Shown here: positions 34,261 to 42,915 of the stretch, in pieces | How the letters are laid out: every line of letters starts with the position of its first letter | Position numbering within the stretch: position 1 is the first letter of the stretch | Assembly (NCBI GenBank): GCA_035519675.1 | Contig: DATIWB010000013.1 | Coordinates: 62,001-126,000, forward strand | Length of the DNA: 64,000 nt | From: RPRB01 sp035519675 | Lineage (GTDB): Bacteria > Myxococcota > Myxococcia > Myxococcales > Myxococcaceae | Reading direction: 5' to 3' | Program-made: the position numbers and the translations under genes | The notes under the pieces: model-generated | Told to the model about the DNA's origin: nothing | Databases searched by the model: none | Seen by the model: the letters and a program-made list of their open reading frames with translations, nothing else

Positions 34261-36153
34261 GATCTGCTCGGCGGCACGCGCGGCGATGGCCATGATGGTG
34301 AGCTGGGGGTTCACCCCCAGCGGCCCACGCACCGTGCTCCCGTCCACGATGAACAGGCCAGGCAGGTCGTGCGCCTGGTGGTCGAGCCCAACCACGCTGG
34401 TCCGCCGGTCGGTCCCCATCTGGCAGGTGCCCAGCGGGTGGTAGCTGGCGAGCGCCAGATCCGAGGCGGAGATGTCCATCCTCCGGAACTCGTCCAGCCG
34501 GCCCGGCTCGAGCCCCCCGAGCCCGCGCACCCCCGGGTACAGACGCCGGGCGCCCGCGGCGACCAGCATCTGCATCGACAGCTCGAGCCCCCGCTTCAGC
34601 CGCGCCACGTCCGCCGGGGTGACCGAGTAGCGGACGACCGGCAGCCCACGGAGCTCTGCCCAGACCCGGCCGTTGCGGGTGGTGTCGGCGGCCAGCGGCC
34701 CCACCCCGGCCACGTGCCGCAGCTGGGCCAGGGGCTCCATCAGCCGCCGCCCGATGGCGGGGAACATGCTGGGCAGGGCGTTGTGGCTGGCCTGCGCCGC
34801 CACCAGCAGGAGCCCCTCCTCGAGGAACTCCTCCGAGCCGTAGCCCTGGGGGATGTGGTCGAACGCGCGGATCTCCTCGTCGAAGAGGGCCATCGCCACC
34901 ACGCTCGGGTGCAGGGTGAGGTTCCGCCCCACCTGTCCGCTCGAGTTGGCGAGCCCCTGCCGGAGCAGGAACAGCGGCGTGGAGATGGTCCCGCCGGCGA
35001 GGACCACCGCCCGGGCCCGGACGCGGATCCGCACCCCGTTCGGTGCGGTGCCCTCGATGCCGGTGGCGCGCCCATTCTCCACCACCACCCGCTCGGCCTT
35101 CAGCCCGGTGAAGAGCATCGCCCCCCGTTCCAGGGCGGGCGGCAGGTAGGAGAGGTTGGTGCTCTTCCTGGCGTCGCTCCGGCAGCCGAGGTGGCAGAAG
35201 CCCGAGGCCTCGCATCCGGGCGCGTTCCGGAGCAGCTGCCCGTGCTTCCAGCCCAGCGCGTCGCAGCCGCGCTGCATGACCTCGGCGATCGGCCCCACGT
35301 AGCGCCGCGAGGAGGGCCCCACTCCGAGGTGGGCCTCCACCCGCGCGAACCACGGCGCCATCCGCGAGGGCTGGAGCGCATCGCTGCCCATCTCCTCGCA
35401 CCAGCGGTTGAGCACCCACGGCGGGGTGCGGAACGCCGTCCCGCCGTTCACCGCCGTCGAGCCGCCGACCATCCTCCCCACGAACACCGGGAAGGTCACG
35501 GTCCCCAGCGCGAACACCGGCCGGTAGAAGCGCTCGTAGGCCCGCACCGTGCTGCCGTCGAAGCTGTGGCGGTGGTAGAGCTGGCCCTCCTCGACGAACA
35601 CCACCGCGTGGCCGCGCGCGGCAAGCTCGTGACCGACCACCGCCCCACCCGCCCCGGTGCCGATGACCACCACGTCGCACTCGACGTCGCCGCCGGTCCA
35701 CGACTCGGCGGCCTGGGCCTGCTTTGCCCAGCGCGGCTCGGTCACCGGCAGCGGCGGCTTCGGCCGCGCGCCCAACGCGCGCTGCACGTGCGGCGCATCG
35801 AAGTGCACGATCTTGTAGACGCTGGAGATGACCGAGAGCGGCGTCTTGAACAGCGGGTCGCGCTCCCACTGGAGGAGCAGCGCTTGCTGCCGGGCGGCGG
35901 GGAGCGCGTGGAACGCTCGGCCGGTGCGCAGCCGGGCGCCGGCGTCGAGTGCGCGGTGCGCGGCGCTCCAGGCGCTGGCCAGCCGCGGCGAGAGGCGGGC
36001 CACGAGCGCGGTGACCTCGCGCACCGTGGTGTCGTCGGCCGCGGGAATGGTGCTGGTGCCGGGGATGATGGCCTCGGCCAGAGCGAGCATGGCGCGGTCA
36101 ACGCCCTCGGCGGACGGCCAGGGCGTGGTGCTGGCGAGGGAAGAGGCTTCCAC
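34243..36153 (-). CDS. GMC oxidoreductase with N-terminal subunit-3-like domain (long-chain alcohol oxidase-like)
   Basis: About 636 residues. The first ~130 residues resemble the gluconate 2-dehydrogenase subunit 3 fold (ALAEAIIPGTSTIPAADD...). A GMC flavoenzyme follows: FAD motif VVIGTGAGGAVVGHEL (from about residue 162), RMVGGSTAVNGGTAFRTP, CHLGCRSDARKST, and the C-terminal YHPLGTCQMGTD plus GVNPQLTIMA with the catalytic His and Asn. This order is that of the long-chain fatty alcohol oxidases of plants and fungi and their bacterial relatives. GTG at 36153 was chosen; a TTG at 36201 would overlap the divergent gene. The 3' end overlaps the aldehyde dehydrogenase 3' end by 18 bases. Confidence 0.85.
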   Translation of the reverse strand: MEASSLASTTPWPSAEGVDRAMLALAEAIIPGTSTIPAADDTTVREVTALVARLSPRLASAWSAAHRALDAGARLRTGRAFHALPAARQQALLLQWERDPLFKTPLSVISSVYKIVHFDAPHVQRALGARPKPPLPVTEPRWAKQAQAAESWTGGDVECDVVVIGTGAGGAVVGHELAARGHAVVFVEEGQLYHRHSFDGSTVRAYERFYRPVFALGTVTFPVFVGRMVGGSTAVNGGTAFRTPPWVLNRWCEEMGSDALQPSRMAPWFARVEAHLGVGPSSRRYVGPIAEVMQRGCDALGWKHGQLLRNAPGCEASGFCHLGCRSDARKSTNLSYLPPALERGAMLFTGLKAERVVVENGRATGIEGTAPNGVRIRVRARAVVLAGGTISTPLFLLRQGLANSSGQVGRNLTLHPSVVAMALFDEEIRAFDHIPQGYGSEEFLEEGLLLVAAQASHNALPSMFPAIGRRLMEPLAQLRHVAGVGPLAADTTRNGRVWAELRGLPVVRYSVTPADVARLKRGLELSMQMLVAAGARRLYPGVRGLGGLEPGRLDEFRRMDISASDLALASYHPLGTCQMGTDRRTSVVGLDHQAHDLPGLFIVDGSTVRGPLGVNPQLTIMAIAARAAEQISPQVG

Positions 36154-36206
36154 GCCGGCGGTTTTGACACGCGCACACGGAGTGCCGTCAAGTGCACCCA
36201 ACGACC

Positions 36207-36863
36207 ATGACCGTCTCGTCGTCTCTCTTGCTCGTGGCGCTCGCCGCGAGCGACGGGGGAACCGTGCCTGCGCCGGAGCCCGCGCACCGTGCCGCCATGC
36301 CCCCGAGCGCCTTCACCGTGTTCAAGGAGGACTCGGGGCCCGTGAACTACTACTCGGTCGGCTCGGAGGAGGACGCGCCCATCCTCCGTGCCGTCTACCG
36401 CCCGGGCCTCGGGAACGTGGTGCTCAACGCCCGGGTGCCGGAGGCGGCCCGGCAGGCAGTGCGGTCGGTGAGTTGGCGGTGGCGGGCCCACGTGCTCCCC
36501 AAGGAGGCCAATGATTGCGGACCCGGCGCCTCCGACGCCGCGGCCTCGGTGTTCCTCGCCTTCAAGGCCGGGCTGAAGCTGATGGTCATCAAGTACGTCT
36601 GGAGCACCGTGGGCACCGTGGGGGCGTCCTGTCAGTCGGCGCGGGGCTGGTTCTTCGACCGCGACACCACCTTGCTTCAGGTCGGCGGACCGCTGGACGT
36701 CTGGACCGGGTACACGGTGGACCCCAGAAGGGAATTCGTGAAGCACTACGGCGGAAAGCTCGAGGACGTGCCCGACTTCGTGGCCATCGGGGTGATGACC
36801 GATGGGGACAACTCGCAGACGCCGGCCGAGGCCGACTACGCGGACTTCGTGGTCGAGTGGTAG
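36207..36863 (+). CDS. DUF3047 family protein
   Basis: A 218-residue protein with a short hydrophobic start (SSSLLLVALAAS), probably a signal peptide. The DUF3047 pattern is clear: FKEDSGPVNYYSVG near the start, SVSWRWRAHVLPKEAND, DAAASVFLAFK, IKYVWSTVGTVGA, and VPDFVAIGVMTDGDNSQTPAEADYADF at the end (given here as consecutive conserved parts). The family is a secreted beta-sandwich domain of unknown function. Nine bases separate its stop from the start of the glycosyltransferase downstream, so it probably shares that transcript. Confidence 0.82.
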   Translation: MTVSSSLLLVALAASDGGTVPAPEPAHRAAMPPSAFTVFKEDSGPVNYYSVGSEEDAPILRAVYRPGLGNVVLNARVPEAARQAVRSVSWRWRAHVLPKEANDCGPGASDAAASVFLAFKAGLKLMVIKYVWSTVGTVGASCQSARGWFFDRDTTLLQVGGPLDVWTGYTVDPRREFVKHYGGKLEDVPDFVAIGVMTDGDNSQTPAEADYADFVVEW

Positions 36864-36871
36864 GCGCGGGC

Positions 36872-38386
36872 ATGACCGAGGCGACGGTGGGCGTCCGCGC
36901 GCCGGAGGGCGTGCGGCGCTGGGGCATTCGCACCGCGGTGCTGATCGCCGCGGTGACGCTGGTGCGACTGCTGTTCGTCTCCACCACCGACATCGCCAAC
37001 GGCGAGGCCTACTATTACCTCTGGTCCCGCTTCCCCTCGCTCAGCTACTACGACCATCCGCCGCTGGTGGCGTGGATGACCTGGCTCACCACCCGGGCGT
37101 CGCACGGCTCGCTGGCCATCCGCTCCGGCCCGCTGGTCTGCGCCGCGCTCTTCGGCGCGCTCCTCTACACGCTGGGCCGCCGCCTGTTCTCGGCCCGGGC
37201 CGGCTTCATCGCCGTGGCGGTGGTCACCCTCATCCCGGTCTTCTTCGCCTCGAGCTACGCGCTGAACCCCGAGGCCCCGCTCGCGCCGCTGTGGGTCCTC
37301 GGCCTGCTGATGCTCGAGCGGATGCGCGAGCACGACGAGCCGTGGCGGCCGCTCGCCGCGGGCGCGGTGGCCGGGCTGGCTTTCCTCGCCAAGTACTCGG
37401 GGGTACTGCTGCTCGGGGTGGGCCTGCTCTACCTGCTCCTCTCGCCCCAGGGGCGGCGCTGGCTCCGGCGGCCATCGCTGTACCTGGGGAGCCTGGTCGC
37501 GCTGGCGGTGGCCACCCCGGTGCTGGTGTGGAATCAGCAGCGGGGGTGGCCATCGGTGGCGCTCCACCTGGTCGAGCGCCGGGCGCCCGCCGACGCCGCC
37601 ACCCTGGCCCTGAACGCCTGGCAGGCGCTGGTGGGCCAGCTCGCACCCTTCCACCCGCTGATGTTCCCGGGGCTGCTGGTGGTCCTGGCGATCTGCATCC
37701 GGCGGTCGGCCGCGGATGACCGCTACCGCTTCCTCGCCCTCGCCAGCTGGCCGGTCCTGCTCTTCTTCCTGGTGATGATGATGCGGGTCCGCGACCCCGA
37801 GTCCCACTGGACGATGGTGGGCTACATCCCGCTGGCGGTGGCGGCGGGCGGGCTCCTGGACGAGCGCGCTGGACGACCGTCGCCCGCGCTCCGGTGGTAC
37901 ATCCGCGCCTGCCTCGCCATCACCGTCGTCGGCACCGCCGTCTTCTATGCCTACTCCCGAGCCCCTGCCCTGCGCCGGTTCCTCCCCGCGGGGGCCTACG
38001 ACCCCGACCGCGACTTCTTCAACGAGATGGTCGGCTGGAGCGAACTCCGGGAGGCGGTGGGCAAGCAGGCCTCCGCGCTCGGCCCGACGACCGTGGTCGC
38101 CAGCTGCCAGTACGCGCTCTGCGCGCACATTCTCACGGCGCTGGACGACCGGCCGGCCGTCTACTGTCCCGGCCTGCGGAGGACCGAGTTCGACTTCCTC
38201 GGCCGCCGCGATCCACCGGCGAGCGTCCCGGTGCTGTACATCCAGGACGACCACTACCATGAGCCCCCTGCGACCCTGCTCCCGGACCGTGACTGCCGAC
38301 CGCTTCCGACCCTGTCCATCGAGCGCGGCGGAGTGGTGATGCAGAACTACCACCTGTGGGCGTGCTCGCCGGGCGGACGAGGGTGA
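36872..38386 (+). CDS. GT39-family membrane glycosyltransferase
   Basis: A 504-residue polytopic membrane protein with about 10-11 hydrophobic helices. The first periplasmic loop shows the ArnT/PMT-like start (GEAYYYLWSRFPSLSYYDHPPLVAW), given here as adjoining parts, and helix-loop patterns such as YALNPEAPLAPLWVLGLL. The HPPLVAW segment is a strong GT39 mark. It would move a sugar from a polyprenyl carrier to lipid A, protein or another lipid in the periplasm. The stop overlaps the start of the MMPL exporter gene (GTGA at 38383). Confidence 0.85.
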   Translation: MTEATVGVRAPEGVRRWGIRTAVLIAAVTLVRLLFVSTTDIANGEAYYYLWSRFPSLSYYDHPPLVAWMTWLTTRASHGSLAIRSGPLVCAALFGALLYTLGRRLFSARAGFIAVAVVTLIPVFFASSYALNPEAPLAPLWVLGLLMLERMREHDEPWRPLAAGAVAGLAFLAKYSGVLLLGVGLLYLLLSPQGRRWLRRPSLYLGSLVALAVATPVLVWNQQRGWPSVALHLVERRAPADAATLALNAWQALVGQLAPFHPLMFPGLLVVLAICIRRSAADDRYRFLALASWPVLLFFLVMMMRVRDPESHWTMVGYIPLAVAAGGLLDERAGRPSPALRWYIRACLAITVVGTAVFYAYSRAPALRRFLPAGAYDPDRDFFNEMVGWSELREAVGKQASALGPTTVVASCQYALCAHILTALDDRPAVYCPGLRRTEFDFLGRRDPPASVPVLYIQDDHYHEPPATLLPDRDCRPLPTLSIERGGVVMQNYHLWACSPGGRG

Positions 38387-40917
38387 GCGTGGACCTCGGC
38401 GCTTCCCCCTCCTCGCTCCGGCGCGGCCTGGACCGGTTGATGGACTGGCAGCTTCACCGTCCGGTGCGAGTGCTGTCGGTCGTGGCGGTGGTCACCGCGC
38501 TCGCCCTCGCGCTCGCCACCCGCCTCCGGGTCGAGACCGGCTTCGAGAGCCTGCTGCCCCAGACGCGGCCCAGCGTGGTCGAGCTCCACCGCGTCTCCGA
38601 ACGCACCGCGAGCCAGTCCACCATCTTCGTGGTCCTGGAGGGGCAGGACCCGGCCGGTGTCCGCCGGGCCTCCGACGCACTGGTCCCCGCGCTGAGGGCG
38701 CTCGGTCCACCATGGGTGGGAAGCGTGGAGAACGGCGTCCAGGACGCGCTGGCCTTCCTCCGGCCGCGCACCGGCCTCTACACCGATCTCGAGAGCCTGA
38801 AGCAGCTCCGCGACGACGTCGAGGCCCGCTACGCCTACGAGGTGGGCAAGCAGACCGGGCTCCAGCTCGGCCTGGACGAGGCGCCCCCGCCGCCCATCGC
38901 TCCGGACACGGTGAAATCGCGCCTGGGGGTGAAGGCCGAGGACGAGCGGCGCTTCCCGGGCGACGGTCGCTACCAGAGCGCCGACGGCAAGAAGGCGGTG
39001 GTCGTCATCCGCAGCGGGGTCGTCGGCGCCGACTTCCAGAAGGCCGAGGAGGCGGTGGCCCGCGTCTCCGAGGTGATCCGGAAGGTGAACCTCGGGTCGT
39101 TCGACCCCGCGGCGCGCTGGGACCTCAGCGGCGACCTCCTCATCGGGCTGGCCGAGTTCCGGCTCATCAACCGGGACCTCACCGAGGTCGGCCTGGCCGG
39201 GACGCTGCTCATCCTCGGCGTCGTCTTCCTCTACTACCTGCGCATCCGGACCGTCATCTCGATGGGTCTGGCGATCGGGATCGGCGTGGCCTGGACCTTC
39301 GCTCTCACCGAGCTGTTCATCGGCCGGCTCAACCTCGCCACCGGGTTTCTCTTCACCATCATCGCCGGCAACGGCATCAACTTCTCCATCCTCCTGATGG
39401 CCCGCTACCTCGAGGAGCGCCGCCGGGGGATGGCCACCGAGCCAGCCATCGTGGAGGCAATGGGCCGCACCTGGCGGCCCACGCTCACCGCCGCCGCGAC
39501 CGCCTCGGCGGCGTACGGCGCGCTGGTGGTCACCGAGTTCAAGGGCTTCCGGGAGTTCGGCTGGATCGGCGGATTCGGGATGCTGGTCTGCTGGGCGGCG
39601 GCCTATCTCTCGCTCCCGTCGATCCTCCTGCTGATGGAGCGGATGGTCCCCCTGGAGCGCGAGTCCCGGTGGCGCCGGGCGCTGGGGGTCAAGGGCGAGG
39701 GTGTTCCATTCGGGCTGCCGTTCGCTCGCATCGTGGCCCGCGCGCCGCGGGCGATCACCGTGGTCGGGGCGGTGCTGGCCCTCGCCGGCGCGGTGCTCAC
39801 CATCCTCTACGTCCGCTCCGATCCGATGGAGTACGACACCAACAAGATCCAGAGCGATCGCTCCGCGGTGGCCGAGGTGCACCGGCTCTTCCACCTGGCG
39901 ACGAGTCTGACCGGCTTCGTGGGCGTGGACGGGATGGCGGTGATGACCGACCGCCTCGACCAGGTCGCCCCGCTGAAGGCCGCGCTCGAGGCTCGCCGGG
40001 ACGCCGCGCCCGCGGAGGCGAAGCCCTTCAAGGCGGTGCACACGCTCGACGACTTCGTCCCCAAAGACCAGGAGGCGAAGGTTCCGGTCCTGATGCAGCT
40101 GCGGCGGCGCATCCTCAAGGCGCACCAGCGCGGCCTGGTGCCGGACTGGGCGAAGGTGGAGCCGTACCTCCCGCCGGAAGATCTCAAACCGTTCGGAATC
40201 GCCGAGCTGCCGGACGCCATTGCCCGTCCGTTCACCGAGAAGGACGGCACCCGCGGGCGCGTCGTCTACATCAGCCCGACCGACGGAAACGACACGGCCG
40301 ACGCGCACTACCTCCTCCGCTGGGCGGATGGTTACCGGAGCACCGTGCTCCCGGACGGGAGCGAGATCCGTGGCTCGGGGCGCGCGGTCATCTACGCCGA
40401 CATGTGGAGCGCCATCCTCAAGGACGTGCCCCGCGCGGTGGCGGTGTCCATCCTCGCCACCCTCTCCATCGTCGCCCTGAGCTTCCGCAATCGCCGGGCG
40501 ATGAGCCGGGTCATCCTCCCGCTGCTGGTGGGGGTGTTCTGGACCGTGGGCATCCTGGCCCTGCTGAGGTTCAAGCTGAACTTCCTCAACTTCATCGCCC
40601 TGCCGGTCACCTTCGGGATCGGCGTGGACTACGCGGTGAACATCGTCCAGCGAGACACGGAGCTGCGCGACCCGCTCGAGGTGCTGCGGCGGACCGGGGG
40701 AGCGGTCGTCCTCTGCAGCCTCACCACCCTGCTCGGGTACCTGGCGCTGGCGCGCTCGCTCAACTACGGGGTGCGGAGCCTGGGCCTCACCGCGGTCATC
40801 GGGGAGGCGGCATGCCTCCTGGCCGCGGTGCTGATGCTCCCCGCCGCGCTGGTCTGGATGCGCCAGCGCCGGGCTCCGGAGGCGGTCCCCGGGGCCGGGG
40901 AAGCCGCGGCGGGCTGA
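38383..40917 (+). CDS. MMPL/RND-family lipid exporter, HpnN-like
   Basis: An 844-residue membrane protein with the RND layout: one helix (about 30-50), a large periplasmic domain, five or six helices (about 270-430), then the same arrangement repeated to the end. The second helix bundle has FGIGVDYAVNIVQRD, with the intramembrane GxDY motif; the first bundle has the corresponding IAGNGINFSILLMARYLEER. Two-fold RND proteins of this size without a channel partner include the hopanoid transporter HpnN and mycobacterial MmpL lipid exporters. GTG start overlapping the GT39 stop. Cargo is unknown; a glycolipid made by the upstream enzymes is a fair guess. Confidence 0.85.
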   Translation: MSVDLGASPSSLRRGLDRLMDWQLHRPVRVLSVVAVVTALALALATRLRVETGFESLLPQTRPSVVELHRVSERTASQSTIFVVLEGQDPAGVRRASDALVPALRALGPPWVGSVENGVQDALAFLRPRTGLYTDLESLKQLRDDVEARYAYEVGKQTGLQLGLDEAPPPPIAPDTVKSRLGVKAEDERRFPGDGRYQSADGKKAVVVIRSGVVGADFQKAEEAVARVSEVIRKVNLGSFDPAARWDLSGDLLIGLAEFRLINRDLTEVGLAGTLLILGVVFLYYLRIRTVISMGLAIGIGVAWTFALTELFIGRLNLATGFLFTIIAGNGINFSILLMARYLEERRRGMATEPAIVEAMGRTWRPTLTAAATASAAYGALVVTEFKGFREFGWIGGFGMLVCWAAAYLSLPSILLLMERMVPLERESRWRRALGVKGEGVPFGLPFARIVARAPRAITVVGAVLALAGAVLTILYVRSDPMEYDTNKIQSDRSAVAEVHRLFHLATSLTGFVGVDGMAVMTDRLDQVAPLKAALEARRDAAPAEAKPFKAVHTLDDFVPKDQEAKVPVLMQLRRRILKAHQRGLVPDWAKVEPYLPPEDLKPFGIAELPDAIARPFTEKDGTRGRVVYISPTDGNDTADAHYLLRWADGYRSTVLPDGSEIRGSGRAVIYADMWSAILKDVPRAVAVSILATLSIVALSFRNRRAMSRVILPLLVGVFWTVGILALLRFKLNFLNFIALPVTFGIGVDYAVNIVQRDTELRDPLEVLRRTGGAVVLCSLTTLLGYLALARSLNYGVRSLGLTAVIGEAACLLAAVLMLPAALVWMRQRRAPEAVPGAGEAAAG

Positions 40918-40975
40918 GACTCACCCGGCCCGCTCGCCAGGTCGAACCACAGCTCCAGCGTGGGCCGCTCGCCGC

Positions 40976-41833
40976 TCACCGGAAGGTCACCAGCACCCGG
41001 GCCTCGATGCTCTGGCGCGGCGGGGCATCGGGGGGCATCGCCGGGTGGTCGAAGGCGGCGTGCGGGACGAAGCGGGCCACCTCCCGGTCCGAGTCGTACT
41101 GCTTGAAGACCAGCACCTCGTCGCGGCGCATCTCCGGCACGTAGGACCAGAGGTGGTCCGGGCGGTGACGGAGCAGGTAGAACTCCCCGGTCCGCCCCGG
41201 ATAGCGGAGCTCGCTCCGCACCAGCTCGCCGGGCCAGACGCTGCGGGCGTCGCAGAGCGCCAGCGGCGTGTCGAGCACTGGCGCGCTCCCGATGGACCGC
41301 CACACGTTGACGATGGCGAAGCGCCCGTGCGGCTCCTGCCCCTCGAGGACCGTTCCGAACCGCCTGGCCCCCGAGCCCTCGGTGTAGTCGACGTGCACCC
41401 GGCCCGCCGGTCCGGCGAACGGCCCGCTGCGGGCCCCCAGCGTCATCGGGGGGCGTCCCGGCTCGCGGCGGCGAACCAGGTGGTCGAAGACGTGCGCCGT
41501 CTCGCCGCCGGTCGCCGCCAGCACCAGCGCCGCGACCTCGGGGTAGTAGTGGCGGCGCACCTGGTCCTCGTCGAGGAATTCGCCGACCGCCGAGGGCGCG
41601 TGCCACAGCTCGAAACCGTTCCGGTCGAGCGAGAGGAACCGCACCGTCTCCCGTGCGTCGTGGATGATGACCCGGCGAGGCAGGTACTCGCAGTTGTCGG
41701 CCGGCGTCCCTGGAGGGGGCGTCCCCACGTGGCTGACCGGGACTTCGGGACAGCGCCCGAGATAGAGGAGCGGGGCGATGACCGTCGCCGGCCGCCCCCC
41801 TCCCTGGGTGATTTGGGCGATGCTCGGGTTCAT
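40976..41833 (-). CDS. CmcJ/AsaB-like hydroxylase/desaturase
   Basis: A 285-residue protein with the pattern of the CmcJ/NvfI/AsaB family: HVFDHLVRRRE, VHVDYTEGSGARR, RFAIVNVWRSIG, TPLALCDARSV, LLRHRPDHLWSYVPEMRRDEVLVFKQYDSD (shown as consecutive conserved parts) and ARFVPHAAFDHP. Best-known members act in secondary metabolism, for example cephamycin 7-alpha-methoxylation and fungal aspergillic-acid-type pathways, and most relatives are fungal. A ribosome site AGAGAGGA lies just upstream on the minus strand. It is divergent from a LysR gene with an inverted repeat between them. Substrate is unknown. Confidence 0.8.
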   Translation of the reverse strand: MNPSIAQITQGGGRPATVIAPLLYLGRCPEVPVSHVGTPPPGTPADNCEYLPRRVIIHDARETVRFLSLDRNGFELWHAPSAVGEFLDEDQVRRHYYPEVAALVLAATGGETAHVFDHLVRRREPGRPPMTLGARSGPFAGPAGRVHVDYTEGSGARRFGTVLEGQEPHGRFAIVNVWRSIGSAPVLDTPLALCDARSVWPGELVRSELRYPGRTGEFYLLRHRPDHLWSYVPEMRRDEVLVFKQYDSDREVARFVPHAAFDHPAMPPDAPPRQSIEARVLVTFR

Positions 41834-41848
41834 GGGTCCTCTCTCTAG

Positions 41849-41869
41849 GGAGCCGGCGCCGGCGGCTCC
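41849..41869. promoter_or_regulatory. Inverted repeat, candidate LysR operator
   Basis: GGAGCCG at 41849-41855 and CGGCTCC at 41863-41869 form a perfect 7-base inverted repeat with a 7-base centre. It lies in the 72 bases between the divergent CmcJ-like and LysR start codons, where a LysR dimer usually binds. The role is inferred from position. Confidence 0.5.
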
Positions 41870-41905
41870 AATGCCGTCTCGGGCCGGTTCGCATGCGGAG
41901 CGGGA

Positions 41906-42805
41906 ATGCCACTCCGGCTGCTGAACCTCCCCCCGCTGGAGCTGTTTCGCGGCTTCGTCGCCGTCGGGCGCTCGCTGAGCATCACCACCGCCGCCCGCGA
42001 GCTGGCCATCACCCAGCCCGCGCTGAGCCGGCAGATCCACGCGCTGGAGGACGCGCTGGGGTGCGCGCTCTTCGTCCGCCGTCACCGGAGCCTCGAGCTC
42101 ACCTCCGAGGGCACCCGGCTCCTCCGCACCGCGGACGCGTGGCTGGACCAGCTCGGCGAGGCCATCGAGGCGCTCCGGCCGGTGGACCCGAGCTCGGTGG
42201 CCATCACCAGCTCCACCGGCTTCGCCGCGCTGTGGCTCCTCCCCCGTCTGGGGGAATTCCAGGCCACCCATCCCGACGTGGACCTGCGGGTGGTGGCCAG
42301 CAACCGCGTGCTCGACCTGGAGCGAGAGGCCATCGATCTCGCGGTGCGGTACTGCCCCGCCGAGGACGCGCCATCCGGAGCCGTCCGCCTCTTCGGCGAG
42401 GAGCTGGTGCCGGTGGCGAGCGCGGCGCTGGATCTGGACGACCCGGTGCAGCTCGGGAAGGCCGTCCTGCTGGACTACGACGACCCGGCCCACCCGCTGC
42501 TCCACTGGGCGCACTGGCTGCGTGCGACCGGCGCGGCCCGGACCAGGCCGGGGCGGGTACTCCGCTTCACCCAGTACGAGCAGGCCATCCAGTCGGCGCT
42601 GGCCGGCCACGGCGTGGCGCTCGGACGCCTGGCGCTGGTGCGTCCGCTCATCGCCTCGGGGCAGCTCCGGTCCACCACCCGCCGGGGACCCCTGCCACTC
42701 GGCTACGGCTACTGGCTGGTGTCACGGAGCAGGCCGCTGGGGCGCAACGCCGCTCGGGTGCGGTCGTGGGTCCTGTCGCGGGCCTCGGGAGAGGTCAGCG
42801 GCTGA
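41906..42805 (+). CDS. LysR-family transcriptional regulator
   Basis: A 299-residue regulator. The N-terminal winged helix is clear (FVAVGRSLSITTAARELAITQPALSRQIHALE), shown as one helix-turn-helix run split around the turn at about 25-45, with the linker helix ending at LFVRRHRSLELTSEG. The effector domain (~92-295) resembles the GcvA/AmpR branch. It is divergent from the CmcJ-like gene, which it most likely controls together with itself through the intergenic inverted repeat. Confidence 0.9.
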   Translation: MPLRLLNLPPLELFRGFVAVGRSLSITTAARELAITQPALSRQIHALEDALGCALFVRRHRSLELTSEGTRLLRTADAWLDQLGEAIEALRPVDPSSVAITSSTGFAALWLLPRLGEFQATHPDVDLRVVASNRVLDLEREAIDLAVRYCPAEDAPSGAVRLFGEELVPVASAALDLDDPVQLGKAVLLDYDDPAHPLLHWAHWLRATGAARTRPGRVLRFTQYEQAIQSALAGHGVALGRLALVRPLIASGQLRSTTRRGPLPLGYGYWLVSRSRPLGRNAARVRSWVLSRASGEVSG

Positions 42806-42915
42806 GCGCGGCACGGGCTCCCTCGGAGCGAGCGGCCCCGTTCGGAGGCAAGGGAACGTCGAAGGTTCGGCCGTGGCCCAGCCGTCGTCTCCCGGTCGCT
42901 CCCGTCGCCGGTGGT

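Noticed and set aside
36154..36201. TTG start at 36201 for the long-chain alcohol oxidase-like gene
   Set aside because: TTG is a rare start, and the extension would nearly abut the divergent DUF3047 start with no promoter space. GTG at 36153 was preferred, with low certainty.
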